Positions 53,933 through 64,000 of a DNA stretch of 64,000 nucleotides are shown here, piece by piece. Source of the DNA: Nitrospira sp. (lineage in GTDB: Bacteria; Nitrospirota; Nitrospiria; Nitrospirales; Nitrospiraceae). Under the pieces are notes generated by a model, which saw only the letters and a program-made list of their open reading frames with translations, did no database searches and was not told the origin of the DNA. The DNA lies in the NCBI GenBank assembly GCA_029194725.1, contig JARFXQ010000002.1:289258-353257 (forward strand). The letters run 5' to 3'. Position 1 is the stretch's first letter; every line of letters starts with the position of its first letter. Both the position numbers and the translations under genes were made by a program.

Positions 53933-54799
53933 ATGACGGCCCAGAGAAAGGATTCAATCATCCTGCTGATCCATTGCAAAGATCGTAAAGGCATCGTCGC
54001 GCGAGTGTCAGGATTCATTCACGACTTCGGCGGCAATATCCTCGATTCCGACCATCATACGGACGAGGACACAAATGATTTCCTCATGAGGATGGAATTC
54101 GCTACGGAGGGATTTCAAATTCCTTCAAGCGACATTCCGCAGGCCTTCGCTCCGATCGCAAAAGTGTATGACATGCATTACGACGTGCATCCGTCCAGTC
54201 GACGGACTCGAGTCGGCATGTTGGTTTCGAAACAGGATCATTGTCTGGCCGATCTGCTCCAGCGGCACCGCCGAGACGAACTGCATATCGATATTCCCGT
54301 CATCATTTCGAATCACGACACCTGCGCCAGCTGGGCTGATCTCTTTAAAATCTCGTTTGCCGTTTATCCCATCACCAAAGAGACCAAGCCTCAGCAAGAA
54401 CAACAGATCTTGGCGCTCCTGAAAGAGCACCAAGTGGAGCTGGTCGTCATGGCCCGCTACATGCAGATCCTCAGCGCGGACTTTCTGGCCCAGGTCGGCT
54501 GCCCGGTCATCAACATCCACCACTCCTTCCTCCCTGCCTTTATCGGGGCCAATCCCTACCGGCAGGCTTATGAACGAGGCGTCAAGATCATCGGGGCGAC
54601 GGCGCACTATGCGACGCAGGACCTGGACGAGGGGCCGATCATCGAGCAAGACGTGATTCGCGTGGGACACCGGGATACGGTGGAGGATCTCGTCCGGAAA
54701 GGGCGGGATCTGGAAGAAATAGTGTTGGCACGCGCCGTGCGGCGACACATCGAACGCCGGGTGCTGGTGTACGGAAGAAAGACGGTGGTGTTCGACTAG
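53933..54799 (+). CDS. purU: Formyltetrahydrofolate deformylase
   Basis: The 288-residue product has an N-terminal ACT domain (about 8-85, CKDRKGIVARVSGFIHDFGGNI) and a formyltransferase-type C-terminal domain (about 90-285, ISNHDTCASWA, NIHHSFLPAFIGANPY, GATAHYATQDLDEGPII). It hydrolyses 10-formyl-THF to formate and THF, supplying formate for purine synthesis. It lies 57 bp after rimO on the same strand. Confidence 0.95.
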   Translation: MTAQRKDSIILLIHCKDRKGIVARVSGFIHDFGGNILDSDHHTDEDTNDFLMRMEFATEGFQIPSSDIPQAFAPIAKVYDMHYDVHPSSRRTRVGMLVSKQDHCLADLLQRHRRDELHIDIPVIISNHDTCASWADLFKISFAVYPITKETKPQQEQQILALLKEHQVELVVMARYMQILSADFLAQVGCPVINIHHSFLPAFIGANPYRQAYERGVKIIGATAHYATQDLDEGPIIEQDVIRVGHRDTVEDLVRKGRDLEEIVLARAVRRHIERRVLVYGRKTVVFD

Positions 54800-54856
54800 C
54801 CGCTGTCGAGAGAGGGAGCAGGTCATCCAACCCGCCCCCTTTGCTCCTTCGCAGGA

Positions 54857-56341
54857 CTACACCTTCACCGACAGGAACAGCGAGTTCCCACGCCGATTCA
54901 CCAGGATCAGCACGCTGTCTCCTTTTTGGACGTTGGAAGACACTTTCTCAAAGTCCTCCACGGATTTGATCGGCTGCCGGTTGATCTCCCGAATGACATC
55001 GCCCGGCATGAGTCCGGCCTTCTCCGCTCCGCTATCCGGAGCAACCCCTGTCACCACCACGCCTCGCTTCCCCTTAAGGCCGAGTTCTTTGGAGGTAGCC
55101 TGATCCAAGTCCTCGACTGCGAGACCCGACAAGGCATAGTCCGTTCCGCCTCTTTCCACCTTGGCGACTTTCGTTTCATCAGGCTGCTCGACAATTCTGA
55201 CTGTCATCTCACGTTCTTGGCCGTCGCGAATCACCTTCACCGGCACTGTGGTGCCAGCCGAAGTCTTGGTTACCAGTCGCTGCAACGCGACCCCATCCAC
55301 CACAGGAGTATCCTGATACTCGACAATGACGTCTCCCTGCTTCAGTCCCGCCTGTTCGGCCGGGCTGTCCTCCCGGACATCGCTGACCAAGGCGCCTTTG
55401 GAATTCTTGATGTTGAATGACCTCGCCAGATCCTGGTTCAGGTCCTGAATACCGACACCAAGGTACCCTCGGACAACCTTGCCTGTCTTGAGCAGACTCT
55501 CATAGATTGGTTTGGCCATGGCTGTTGAGACGGCAAAACCAACGCCTTGATAACCGCCGGTCTGGGAGAAAATAGCGGTGTTAATACCGACGAGCTCGCC
55601 TCTGGTATTGACCAAGGCACCGCCCGAGTTACCAGGATTGATGGCGGCATCCGTTTGAATGAAGTCCTCATACTGAGTGATGCCCATGTGGCCTCGACCG
55701 ATCGCGCTCACAATTCCAAGGGTCACGGTGGAATTCAATCCAAACGGATTGCCGACCGCTAACACATACTCACCGACTTGCAACCGTGACCCATCACCCC
55801 AGGACAACGCGGAAAGGTCGGTCGCGTTGATCTTGACCACGGCAAGGTCCGTCTTTGGGTCTGTGCCGATGATCTTGCCCTTGAACTCACGTTTGTCGGG
55901 GAGCGTGACATTCACTTCACGAGCCTTGTCGATCACATGGTTATTCGTCAGGATATATCCATCCGGAGAGACGATGACTCCTGACCCTTGTCCTCTCCGA
56001 GGTCCTCGATGTTCAAAAGGGTCGAATGGTCCCCGCCCACGAGGCCCGAAGGGTTTTCCGAAGAATTCTTCCATTCGGCCTCGTAACTCGTCAGGGACAG
56101 AAGAGCCCTCCGAAGTGTTTTCCGTCATCACAGTCGTGATGTTGACGACCGCCGGAGTCACCTGCCTGGCAACCTCCGCAAAGCCGTTCGCCGGGGCTGT
56201 AGCAGCAACGGGCGCGGCAGGGGCAGAGGAGCCGTCGAATGCCTGAGACGAGGTGAATGAGTAGCCGCCCCACACCAGTGCGCCGCTCACAAGACCGATC
56301 CCAACCACGGAACCGATAGTACGATACGGATGCGATGACAT
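54857..56341 (-). CDS. Periplasmic serine protease Do (HtrA/DegP family)
   Basis: The 494-residue protein has a signal sequence or anchor (about 12-33), then a trypsin-like domain. The catalytic residues are His135 (GYILTNNHVI), Asp165 (DPKTDLAVV) and Ser239 (INPGNSGGALV). Two PDZ domains follow (about 270-370 and 395-490; VRGYLGVGIQDL and GVVVTGVAPDSGAEKAGL). Such proteases and chaperones degrade misfolded envelope proteins. The downstream direction runs away from the two-component pair, which lies upstream on the same strand. Confidence 0.95.
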   Translation of the reverse strand: MSSHPYRTIGSVVGIGLVSGALVWGGYSFTSSQAFDGSSAPAAPVAATAPANGFAEVARQVTPAVVNITTVMTENTSEGSSVPDELRGRMEEFFGKPFGPRGRGPFDPFEHRGPRRGQGSGVIVSPDGYILTNNHVIDKAREVNVTLPDKREFKGKIIGTDPKTDLAVVKINATDLSALSWGDGSRLQVGEYVLAVGNPFGLNSTVTLGIVSAIGRGHMGITQYEDFIQTDAAINPGNSGGALVNTRGELVGINTAIFSQTGGYQGVGFAVSTAMAKPIYESLLKTGKVVRGYLGVGIQDLNQDLARSFNIKNSKGALVSDVREDSPAEQAGLKQGDVIVEYQDTPVVDGVALQRLVTKTSAGTTVPVKVIRDGQEREMTVRIVEQPDETKVAKVERGGTDYALSGLAVEDLDQATSKELGLKGKRGVVVTGVAPDSGAEKAGLMPGDVIREINRQPIKSVEDFEKVSSNVQKGDSVLILVNRRGNSLFLSVKV

Positions 56342-56476
56342 GATTTCCTCCTTGTGAAGCTGTTGTTCAACTAATCGACACAGCGCGAGATCATTCCTGC
56401 TAAGGATGCGTCAGTATGTCGATTGAAAAACTAACAACCGGCAATGAGAGGGAGATTAATCGAGAATTAGACTTCG

Positions 56477-57880
56477 CTAAGCGGCGGAATGGGCGAGCGG
56501 GAGCACAACCGTGAAGGTTGATCCCTGACCGAGATCGCTTTTGACTTCTATCCGCCCCTTGTGCAAATCGGCGATCCAAGCACAAATAGCAAGGCCGAGG
56601 CCCGTTCCCTTTTTCGTGTGGGCGCGAGCGACGTCCGTGCGGAAGAAGCGTTGGAAAATCCGCTTGTGGTCCGCCGGGGCAATGCCGATGCCATGGTCCG
56701 AGACCGAAAGTCTGGCCTCTCGGCCATCATTCAACAGCGAGATCTCGACCTTTCCCCCCTGGTGGGAATACTTCATCGCGTTCTCCACGAGATTGAGCAG
56801 CAACTCGCGAAGCCGCAAGTCGTCGCCTTGCACAACCGCCGGCATCACTGTTCCCAGTACAACCTCGATATTCCGGTCCTGCCCGAGTTGTGCGGCCCGA
56901 CGATGAACATCTTCGACGAGAGACTCCATCCCAACGGGAAACGATTCCAGTGTGACTTCTCCCATGTCGGCACGGGAGAGGAACAACAGTTCGTCGACGA
57001 TTCTGCTCATTCGATCGATCTCTTCCAAATTGCTCTCCAGCACCGACTTATAGTCTTCGACCGGACGAGGCCGCCGCAGAACCAAGTCCGTCTCACCCTT
57101 CATCACCGTGAGAGGGGTCCTCAACTCATGCGACGCATCACTGCTGAATTGACGGATTTGGCTGAACGAGGCATCCAGTCGGCCGATCATGTTGTTGAAG
57201 GTGGCGGCCAGGCGACCGATTTCGTCATGAGCCGCCGGCATGCTGAGACGCTGGCTGAGATCACCGGCGGCAATGCGCTGCGCGGCAAGGGTAATCTTAT
57301 CGACAGGACGTAACGCTCGCCCCGCCAAGAACCATCCCCCCGCGAGGGAAACGGTCAGGGCGATCGGGATTGCCACCACGAGCAGAATCATGAAACGGTG
57401 GAGGGTTTCTCCGACCGACTCCATCGACGTACCCACTTGCACGATGTACAAGAGATTACCCCGATACATGATCGGCATGGAGATCAGCCGCAACGGAGGC
57501 TCATTGGGATACTTGGCTGACTCAAAAATGCTCTGTCCGGCGAATGCTGTATCGAGAGCGGTCCGGCTGAGTGGAACTTCATGCTGTTTGATGTTGGGAG
57601 ATCGGATCGATATGGTGCCCGAGGGGCTGAAGATCTGGAAGAACTTATCGATGCGCGTCAGTTCGGGAAATTGGGAGAGCAATTCTTCTTCATTGATCAG
57701 AGGAAGAAACCCGCGCTCTTCGAGCGACCGCACAGCCGCCGTCGCCGTTTCTTCCAGAGATTGATCGACGGCGTCACGTAAATTTCTGGCGGTCATTGCG
57801 TACAGCAGCACGGAGAAAACCATGAGGACGATGGCAAGGGCGGTCCCGTACCAGAGGGTCAGTCGAACACGTAGCGGCAT
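56477..57880 (-). CDS. Membrane sensor histidine kinase (CusS-like)
   Basis: The 467-residue protein has two transmembrane helices (about 10-30 and 165-187) flanking a periplasmic domain of about 135 residues. A HAMP linker follows (about 187-240), then a HisKA domain with His251 in DASHELRTPLTVMKGE and an HATPase domain (DHGIGI, GTGLGLAI). It matches heavy-metal sensor kinases of the CusS type. The signal could be copper, silver or another envelope stress. The cognate regulator is encoded about 110 bp upstream on the same strand and an HtrA protease about 135 bp downstream. Confidence 0.93.
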   Translation of the reverse strand: MPLRVRLTLWYGTALAIVLMVFSVLLYAMTARNLRDAVDQSLEETATAAVRSLEERGFLPLINEEELLSQFPELTRIDKFFQIFSPSGTISIRSPNIKQHEVPLSRTALDTAFAGQSIFESAKYPNEPPLRLISMPIMYRGNLLYIVQVGTSMESVGETLHRFMILLVVAIPIALTVSLAGGWFLAGRALRPVDKITLAAQRIAAGDLSQRLSMPAAHDEIGRLAATFNNMIGRLDASFSQIRQFSSDASHELRTPLTVMKGETDLVLRRPRPVEDYKSVLESNLEEIDRMSRIVDELLFLSRADMGEVTLESFPVGMESLVEDVHRRAAQLGQDRNIEVVLGTVMPAVVQGDDLRLRELLLNLVENAMKYSHQGGKVEISLLNDGREARLSVSDHGIGIAPADHKRIFQRFFRTDVARAHTKKGTGLGLAICAWIADLHKGRIEVKSDLGQGSTFTVVLPLAHSAA

Positions 57881-57990
57881 AGGTCAGCTCCTGGTCGCTG
57901 ATGACGAGATGATACCGTCGCATAGCCTTCTTGTCGCTTTACCGCATCTCGGAGCCGATGCATGAAAGCGATGGCTGCTTCGGCATGGTG

Positions 57991-58662
57991 CTAGTCGGCC
58001 TTCAGCATATACCCGCTACCGCGAATGGTATGGATCAATTTCTTGGTTCTGCCTCGATCGATCTTATTCCGAAGGTAGTTGACGTAGACGTCGATGACAT
58101 TGGTGAAGGTATCGAAATCTTGATTCCACACATGTTCGGAGATCATGGGCCTGGTGAGCACGCGGCCGGCATGGCGCATCAGATATTCGAGCAACGCATA
58201 CTCTTTCAGCGTCAAATCGATGCGTTGTCCCCCTCGGGTGACGTCGCGGGTCGCAGGGTTGAGAATCAGGTCCTCCACCTGGAGGATTCCCGGGCTCTCG
58301 GATGCCCCACGCCGCAGCAGGGCCCTCACGCGCGCCAAGAGTTCATCGATTGCAAACGGTTTGGTCAGGTAATCGTCGGCGCCGGCATCCAGCCCTTTGA
58401 CCCGTTGGTCGATCTGGGATTGAGCTGAAAGAATCAACACCGGGGTGTGGATCCGTTCCCGACGGATATTCTTCAGGACATCCAGACCGGACATGGAGGG
58501 CAACATCACGTCGACGACCAGGAGGTCGTAATTGATCGCCAGGGCCATCTCTAACCCTTTGGCTCCGTCCTCACAGAGGTCGACGGCATAGCTTTCTTCT
58601 TCAAGCGCTCGCTGAATAAAACTGCCGACTTTGGTTTCATCTTCTATGACAAGCACCCGCAT
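57991..58662 (-). CDS. OmpR/CusR-type response regulator
   Basis: From ATG 58662 the 223-residue product has a receiver domain (about 1-118, phospho-acceptor Asp51 in LLVVDVMLPSMSG, Lys in DYLTKPF) and a winged-helix OmpR-type DNA-binding domain (about 128-222, LTLKEYALLEYLMRHAGRVLTR and the VDVYVNYLRNKID recognition region). It is the partner of the CusS-like kinase encoded just downstream. An upstream in-frame ATG adds five residues and is less likely. Confidence 0.94.
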   Translation of the reverse strand: MRVLVIEDETKVGSFIQRALEEESYAVDLCEDGAKGLEMALAINYDLLVVDVMLPSMSGLDVLKNIRRERIHTPVLILSAQSQIDQRVKGLDAGADDYLTKPFAIDELLARVRALLRRGASESPGILQVEDLILNPATRDVTRGGQRIDLTLKEYALLEYLMRHAGRVLTRPMISEHVWNQDFDTFTNVIDVYVNYLRNKIDRGRTKKLIHTIRGSGYMLKAD

Positions 58663-58760
58663 ACACACTCCACACATGTTGAGCAGCGGCGTGATTATAC
58701 CAGACCGATGAATGTGAATCTTGCAGCGTGCAGACGCGCTTGATCGTTCCCGAAACCTGG

Positions 58761-59393
58761 CTAGGTCGAGTCCCCGGGAAGCGTCTGTTCCAGAGAGGTA
58801 ATCATGGGCTTGCCGTCGCGGATATTGAAGATCAGCGTTTCTTCGCCTTCCGTCTTGAATTCCCGATTGGCTTGCAGGAGTGTCTCCGTCGACTTGAAGG
58901 ATACTTTCGCGCTTCGCTCATCCGAGGCCAACGAGACGGACGTATTCGTGCGAGTGAAGTCCTTGGCGCTGGGAAAGGCGAAACTCATGGCGAGGGTTTT
59001 TCGGTAGTCTGCCCGCGTCAGCAACGCCATCTGTTGTTGCGGGCCATGTTTTAGATGAATGGTAATGGTCGCGTCGTGGGTAATGTGGCGCAGGATGCCG
59101 TCGACATCCTTTCGTCGAACAGCCTCGTCGAGTGCATCGAGCAGCAGATCGATCCCTTCACGAGTCAAACGGACATCGGGCTTGAAGGGCTTCGATCGCG
59201 AGTCTGTGAGAACCACGCCAGGCTGACTTGTCGGGAAGTGGGGAACCAGAAAGCTGAACCCCAAACTCTGGTTCTTCACAATCGCATATCCCGCGTATCC
59301 CATGATCCCGGCAGCACCGAGAACAAGCGCTATGGCGAGAGCCTTTACCATGGAGAAGCGATGCGGCGATCCCTTCTCCGCCCTTTCATCCAT
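58761..59393 (-). CDS. Membrane-anchored SnoaL/NTF2-like protein
   Basis: The 210-residue protein has a short cytoplasmic start, one transmembrane helix (about 15-38) and an extracytoplasmic domain (about 75-205). Its strand and helix order (LLDALDEAVRRKDVDGILRHITHDATITIHL, then YRKTLAMSF, then alternating strands ending ITSLEQTL) fits an NTF2-like/SnoaL cone fold. No active-site motif can be assigned. It is the first gene of a minus-strand run before the two-component pair. Confidence 0.65.
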   Translation of the reverse strand: MDERAEKGSPHRFSMVKALAIALVLGAAGIMGYAGYAIVKNQSLGFSFLVPHFPTSQPGVVLTDSRSKPFKPDVRLTREGIDLLLDALDEAVRRKDVDGILRHITHDATITIHLKHGPQQQMALLTRADYRKTLAMSFAFPSAKDFTRTNTSVSLASDERSAKVSFKSTETLLQANREFKTEGEETLIFNIRDGKPMITSLEQTLPGDST

Positions 59394-59710
59394 CGGAGCC
59401 TCGCTTCATGGCAACCATAGACCAGCTCTCCGGATCGAACGTATAAGCTAACAATAGCGTGAATTATTCGAAAAGCAATCAAAGGCACCGGCTCTGCAAG
59501 ACGATTTACCCAGCGGAACACATGCCTAACTCTATGGCTGCTTTGGAGAAAGCCTTCTTGCGACGCACCACTCGCCATGACCACTACGAAGTCATCCCCG
59601 AAAAGCAGGTGCGCTCTTGGAAAAATGGCCGATCGCATGGTAGCTTGCACAGTTGGCAGAAATAGCACTCAGCACATCCCTTCCGAACACAACAGAAGGT
59701 AGCAGACTTC
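59394..59710. other. Intergenic region upstream of gcvP
   Basis: About 317 bp. It should contain the gcvP promoter and that of the divergent gene at 58761-59393. Short frames in both directions have no family features. I do not see the conserved cores of a glycine riboswitch. One GGCAC-N8-TGC sequence is only a weak -24/-12 match. Confidence 0.35.
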
Positions 59711-62599
59711 ATGACATCTCCGAATTGGCTCCGACCGACTGATGACTTTATTCACCGTCACCTGGGTCCCACAAAGGCCGATATTCAGGAGATGCTGGCC
59801 TGCTTGGGCTTGCCCTCGCTCGACACGTTGGCCGATACGGCCATTCCCCCAGGCCTTCGCCTTCGTGAACCCTTGGACGTTCCCGTCGGGGATGGTGAGC
59901 AGGCGGTCCTGGGCCGCCTGAGAAGCATTGCGTCCCAAAATAAGGTCTATCGATCGCTGATCGGGATGGGATACTACGATTGCGTCACCCCTGCTGTGAT
60001 TCAGCGAAACATCCTAGAAAATCCAGCATGGTATACGCAATACACCCCCTACCAAGCCGAGATCTCACAAGGCCGCTTAGAGGCGCTCGTGAACTTTCAA
60101 ACCATGGTGGCTGACTTGACCGGTCTGCCGCTGGCGAATGCCTCCCTGTTGGATGAAGCAACCGCTGCGGCTGAAGCGATGGCGATGTGTTACACGATCG
60201 CCCGCAACGCAGGCGAGCCGCGCAAGGAATTCTTTGTCTCGCGCGACTGTCATCCACAGACCTTGGCGGTGTTGCAGACCAGAGCAGAACCTCTGGGTAT
60301 CGTCATCAAGACCGGCGTCGCCTCGTCGGTTGATTGTTCGCGTCCTCAGCTGTGCGGCATTCTGTTGCAGTACCCGGCTACGGACGGCTATGTGGGTGAT
60401 TTCAGCACATTGGTCACCCAGGCTCATGAGGCCGGTGTGCTCGTGGCGGTTGCAACCGATCTTCTGGCCCTGACCTTGCTCCGTTCGCCGGGGGAATTCG
60501 GTGCCGACATCGCCGTCGGTTCGACACAACGGTTCGGCGTGCCGCTTGGCTTCGGTGGCCCCCATGCCGCATTTCTCTCGACCAAAGAGCAGTACAAACG
60601 GCAGGTGCCTGGTCGCCTTGTCGGTTTCTCAAAAGATGTGACCGGCAAACCTGCCATCAGGCTTTCACTCCAGACTAGGGAGCAACACATCAGACGGGAG
60701 AAGGCGACCAGTAACATCTGTACAGCTCAGGTCTTGTTGGCCGTCATGGCCTCCATGTATGCCGTGTACCACGGACCGGACGGGTTGCGTCGGATTGCCG
60801 AACGTGTACGCGGCCTCACGCTGTTGCTGGCTGAGGGACTGCGCCGGCTTGGGTTCGACGTCTCGCCGAAAGTCTTTTTCGATACAGTTCGGGTACCACT
60901 GTCCAAGGCGCAAGCGGATCAGATTGCGACGCGCGCTGATGCACAAGGAATCAATTTCCGTCGCTATGACGACGGCTCAATCGGCATCTCGCTCGACGAG
61001 CTCAGCTCGGAGGAGGAAGTACAGCGTCTCCTGCAAATCTTCGTCGGTCATGATCAGTTGCCCTTCCGTCTCTCCGACCTCGTTGCCTCCATCGATCTCA
61101 GCTACTCATCGCCCTTGGTCAGAACCAGTAAATATCTGACGCACGAAGTTTTCCATCGATATCGTTCCGAGCACGAGATGCTCCGCTATCTCCACCGGTT
61201 GCAGGCAAAGGACCTCTCACTCGTCCACTCGATGATTCCCTTGGGCTCCTGCACGATGAAATTGAATGCCACCGCTGAAATGTTGCCGGTGACCTGGCCG
61301 GAGTTCGCTCGGCTCCATCCCTTCGCGCCGGCTGAGCAAACGCTCGGCTATCGGACCTTGTTCGGACAGCTGGAATCGTGGTTGGCCGAGATTGCCGGGT
61401 TTGCGGCCTTTTCGCTTCAACCGAACGCGGGGTCTCAGGGTGAATATTCCGGCCTGATGATGATCCGAGCCTACCATCGATCGAGGGGAGAAACACATCG
61501 GGACGTCTGCTTGATCCCGGTCTCGGCCCACGGCACGAACCCTGCCAGCGCCGCCATGGTCGGCATGGAGGTTGTCGTCGTCGCGTGCGATCGGAACGGA
61601 AATGTCGATGTCGCCGACTTGGAGGCTAAGGCCGCTCAATTTCGCGACCGATTATCGGCCCTGATGCTCACGTATCCGTCGACCCATGGGGTATTTGAGG
61701 CAAGTGTGCGGCGCATTTGCCAAATCGTCCATACCCATGGTGGTCAAGTCTATATCGATGGGGCCAATATGAATGCCATGGTGGGCCTTTGCCGCCTGGG
61801 CGATATCGGGGCTGATGTCTGCCATCTCAACCTCCATAAGACATTTTGTATTCCCCATGGAGGTGGAGGGCCCGGCGTGGGACCGATCGGAGTGGCACGC
61901 CATCTGGTGCCGTTTCTCCCAGGGCATCCCGTGATCAAGCTTGGTGGGCCTCAATCCATCGGTCCGGTGGGAGCAGCCCCGTTCGGCAGTCCGAGCATTC
62001 TTCCGATCTCCTGGACCTATATCGCCTTGATGGGACGAGACGGATTGACTAAAGCCACACAGGTTGCCATCCTCAATGCCAACTACATGGCCAAGCGGCT
62101 GGAGAAGCATTATTCGATCCTCTACAAGGGAGACTCCGGACTCGTAGCCCATGAGTTCATCCTGGATCTGCGTGAATTCAAGGAAAGCGCCGGTATCGAG
62201 GCGATGGATGTTGCCAAGCGATTGATGGACTATGGCTTCCATGCGCCGACCGTTTCGTTCCCGGTACCAGGCACGCTCATGATCGAACCGACGGAAAGCG
62301 AAGCCAAGAGCGAGCTCGATCGGTTCTGCGAAGCACTCATTCTGATCCGCGCCGAGATTCAGGAGATCGTTGACGGGCGGCAACCGCGAACGAACAATCT
62401 GCTGAAGAACGCGCCTCACACCGCCGCGATCGTGACGGCGACAGAGTGGAATCGCCCCTATAGCCGCGAGCAGGCGGCCTTTCCCGCTCACTGGATCAGA
62501 AACAGCAAGTTCTGGCCGAGCGTGAGTCGCGTCGACGAAGCCTACGGCGATCGCCATCTGGTTTGTAGTTGTCCTCCCATGGAAACCTACCAGTCCTAG
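59711..62599 (+). CDS. gcvP: Glycine dehydrogenase (P protein), single chain
   Basis: The 962-residue protein is the homodimeric-type P protein of the glycine cleavage system. Conserved segments are [17 protein letters not shown] at the N-terminus, [52 protein letters not shown], and the PLP-binding Lys710 in [18 protein letters not shown]. It decarboxylates glycine and passes the aminomethyl group to the lipoyl H protein. The other cleavage-system genes are not in this window. Confidence 0.97.
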   Translation: MTSPNWLRPTDDFIHRHLGPTKADIQEMLACLGLPSLDTLADTAIPPGLRLREPLDVPVGDGEQAVLGRLRSIASQNKVYRSLIGMGYYDCVTPAVIQRNILENPAWYTQYTPYQAEISQGRLEALVNFQTMVADLTGLPLANASLLDEATAAAEAMAMCYTIARNAGEPRKEFFVSRDCHPQTLAVLQTRAEPLGIVIKTGVASSVDCSRPQLCGILLQYPATDGYVGDFSTLVTQAHEAGVLVAVATDLLALTLLRSPGEFGADIAVGSTQRFGVPLGFGGPHAAFLSTKEQYKRQVPGRLVGFSKDVTGKPAIRLSLQTREQHIRREKATSNICTAQVLLAVMASMYAVYHGPDGLRRIAERVRGLTLLLAEGLRRLGFDVSPKVFFDTVRVPLSKAQADQIATRADAQGINFRRYDDGSIGISLDELSSEEEVQRLLQIFVGHDQLPFRLSDLVASIDLSYSSPLVRTSKYLTHEVFHRYRSEHEMLRYLHRLQAKDLSLVHSMIPLGSCTMKLNATAEMLPVTWPEFARLHPFAPAEQTLGYRTLFGQLESWLAEIAGFAAFSLQPNAGSQGEYSGLMMIRAYHRSRGETHRDVCLIPVSAHGTNPASAAMVGMEVVVVACDRNGNVDVADLEAKAAQFRDRLSALMLTYPSTHGVFEASVRRICQIVHTHGGQVYIDGANMNAMVGLCRLGDIGADVCHLNLHKTFCIPHGGGGPGVGPIGVARHLVPFLPGHPVIKLGGPQSIGPVGAAPFGSPSILPISWTYIALMGRDGLTKATQVAILNANYMAKRLEKHYSILYKGDSGLVAHEFILDLREFKESAGIEAMDVAKRLMDYGFHAPTVSFPVPGTLMIEPTESEAKSELDRFCEALILIRAEIQEIVDGRQPRTNNLLKNAPHTAAIVTATEWNRPYSREQAAFPAHWIRNSKFWPSVSRVDEAYGDRHLVCSCPPMETYQS

Positions 62600-62714
62600 C
62601 AGAGTCGCCTCCTGTATGGCTGTCCGCTGGTCCGCTCGAATGGACAGGCTCGTTCCTTGCCTGACTTCTGGACAAGCAGTAGAGTACAGCTGTCAGCCCT
62701 GACCTGGAGGTTCT

Positions 62715-64000
62715 ATGAGCGATGTTGGACGTCGAGATTTCCTCGTGCGGACGGGATTGGCCTTGAGCGCAGCGGTACTGGCTGGGACCTATCCTCGCGC
62801 GATTGCCGATCAGCCGCCCTCACGGTACAGGCTCACAAATTGGGAAGACTTTCGGGCACAGTTTTCATTGTCTCCACAGCTCATCCATCTCGCCTCGTTT
62901 TTTCTCGCATCCCATCCCACCCCAGTACGCGAAGCGATCGAACGGCATCGTGCCGGCCTCGATGCCGATCCCATCGGCTACTGGTACGAGCACGAAGAGA
63001 AGCAAGAAGCGAAGGTGCTTATGGCAGCAGCCGACTATCTGGGCGTCGAACCAATCGATATCGCCTTGACTGACAGCACGACGATGGGGCTGGGTTTGCT
63101 CTATGGCGGACTACAACTTCGCAACGGGCAAGAAATCCTGACGACGACACACGACCATTATTCGACGGAAACTTCGTTGCGCCTTCGAGCCGAACGGACT
63201 GGTGCGACCGTACGTCAGATCCCTCTCTATCGTTCGATCAAGACTGTCTCTCGCGACGAGCTGGTCGATTCCCTACAAAAAACCATCACCCCCGCGACCC
63301 GTATCGTGGCCGTCACCTGGGTCCATTCCAGCACGGGACTAAAATTGCCGATTCATGAAATGGCTCTTGCAATTCAATCCATCAATCGATCGAGAGCAGA
63401 AGAGGACCGAATCATCTTCTGCGTGGACGGCGTTCATGCGTTGGGCGTCGAAGACTTCAGTCTCAACGAACTCGGCTGTGATTTTCTGGTCGCCGGAACC
63501 CACAAATGGATGTTCGGCCCTCGTGGAACCGGTCTCGTTTGGGGCCATCCGCAAGCCTGGCCGATCGCCCAGGCAATTATCCCCACCTTCAATTCGCAAG
63601 CATTCGAGATTTGGCTGAAGAATGGGTCATCGCACAGTCTTCCGCAATCCATCTATATGAGCCCCGGTGGGTTCCATTCGTTCGAACATCGTTGGGCTCT
63701 AGACGAAGCCTTCAACCTTCATCAAGCGATCGGGAAAGCCAAAGTGACGCAGCGCATCTATGAATTGAATCAGCAGTTGAAGCAAGGCTTGGCAGCCATG
63801 CCTCATATCACCCTGCGCACACCAATATCGCAGGATCTTTCGGCTGGAATCGTCTGTTTCGAAGTCGCCGGGATGACTCCTCGTCAAGTTGTGGAGAAGC
63901 TGCGGCAGCGTAAGATAGTCGGCAGCGTGACACCCTACGCGACGCAGTATGCCAGGCTCGCGCCGAGCCTCCTCAACTCACAGCATGAAATCGAGACAAC
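62715..64000 (+). CDS. Tat-exported class V aminotransferase (cysteine-desulfurase-like), partial
   Basis: The frame runs from ATG 62715 (GGAGG five bases upstream) to the right edge of the window, at least 428 codons without a stop. The start MSDVGRRDFLVRTGLALSAAVLAG is a twin-arginine signal. The PLP-dependent fold follows, with DYLGVEP near residue 110, the PLP-binding Lys in VAGTHKWMFGPRGTGLVWG, and a conserved SPGGFHSFEHRWAL region. Family members include cysteine desulfurases and isopenicillin-N epimerase-like enzymes. Export by Tat is consistent with a cofactor-loaded periplasmic enzyme. The substrate is unknown. Confidence 0.88.
   Translation, partial: MSDVGRRDFLVRTGLALSAAVLAGTYPRAIADQPPSRYRLTNWEDFRAQFSLSPQLIHLASFFLASHPTPVREAIERHRAGLDADPIGYWYEHEEKQEAKVLMAAADYLGVEPIDIALTDSTTMGLGLLYGGLQLRNGQEILTTTHDHYSTETSLRLRAERTGATVRQIPLYRSIKTVSRDELVDSLQKTITPATRIVAVTWVHSSTGLKLPIHEMALAIQSINRSRAEEDRIIFCVDGVHALGVEDFSLNELGCDFLVAGTHKWMFGPRGTGLVWGHPQAWPIAQAIIPTFNSQAFEIWLKNGSSHSLPQSIYMSPGGFHSFEHRWALDEAFNLHQAIGKAKVTQRIYELNQQLKQGLAAMPHITLRTPISQDLSAGIVCFEVAGMTPRQVVEKLRQRKIVGSVTPYATQYARLAPSLLNSQHEIET

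Noticed and set aside
59484..59497. GGCACCGGCTCTGC as a sigma-54 promoter for gcvP
   Set aside because: Spacing fits, but the -12 part is CTGC and no enhancer-like sites lie nearby; a chance match is likely in GC-rich DNA.
59523..59665. 47-residue plus-strand frame upstream of gcvP
   Set aside because: It has no ribosome-binding site or recognisable composition, and competing frames overlap it.
59394..59710. Glycine riboswitch upstream of gcvP
   Set aside because: I cannot find the paired conserved cores; only a covariance-model search could exclude a divergent one.

Overview
The window is from a bacterial chromosome with about 57-60 % GC. Its gene content fits a member of the Nitrospirota, most likely Nitrospira. 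The reasons are many two-component hybrids, clusters of exported formylglycine-generating-enzyme-like (SUMF1/FGE-fold) proteins, a giant multicopper oxidase, multihaem cytochromes and sigma-54 regulators. This assignment is an inference from gene style; no marker gene such as nxr or rRNA is present.

Layout. 1-7.2 kb: a minus-strand signalling block (NarL-type receiver, large hybrid histidine kinase, CheR-type methyltransferase, receiver-kinase-receiver hybrid, truncated GAF protein). 7.5-21.5 kb: an envelope and redox block with four exported SUMF1-fold proteins, a CoA-disulfide-reductase/rhodanese fusion, a cytochrome c'-like protein, a CopD-like membrane protein, a pentahaem cytochrome, a TVP38-type membrane protein, a cupredoxin-like exported protein and a LolA-like protein. 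Remnants of broken genes lie between them. 21.7-29.8 kb: a 1,647-residue multicopper oxidase, a cysteine-rich protein gene split by an in-frame TGA, and a PAS/sigma-54/Fis activator. Repeated 18-bp dyads and -24/-12 promoter sequences in the gaps suggest these form one regulon, which is the most interesting possibility here. 29.9-35 kb: more two-component genes (receiver, PAS kinase, NtrC-type activator, coiled-coil kinase).

35-48.5 kb is mosaic. It holds a lipoprotein, a tRNA-Thr 3' half, dispersed palindromic repeats, a decayed protease-like gene, a PIN/RHH toxin-antitoxin pair, tRNA-Lys and purA. It also holds a nested transposon (an IS21-type element inside an IS1202-like element, both with intact target duplications and all transposase genes broken), tRNA-Ala, an ABC-F ATPase, a transposase remnant that truncates a TIR-domain gene, and a SYLF-domain protein. 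48.5-64 kb is mainly housekeeping: a lipoprotein with a hydrolase motif, a conserved unknown, gamma-carbonic-anhydrase-like protein, rimO, purU, an HtrA protease, a CusSR-like two-component pair, a membrane-anchored protein, gcvP, and a Tat-exported class V aminotransferase that runs off the end.

How it works together (inference). The 7-30 kb part looks like an extracytoplasmic metal or redox system in which sensors and a sigma-54 activator control a very large copper oxidase. The housekeeping genes at the right provide purine, one-carbon and glycine metabolism and envelope quality control.
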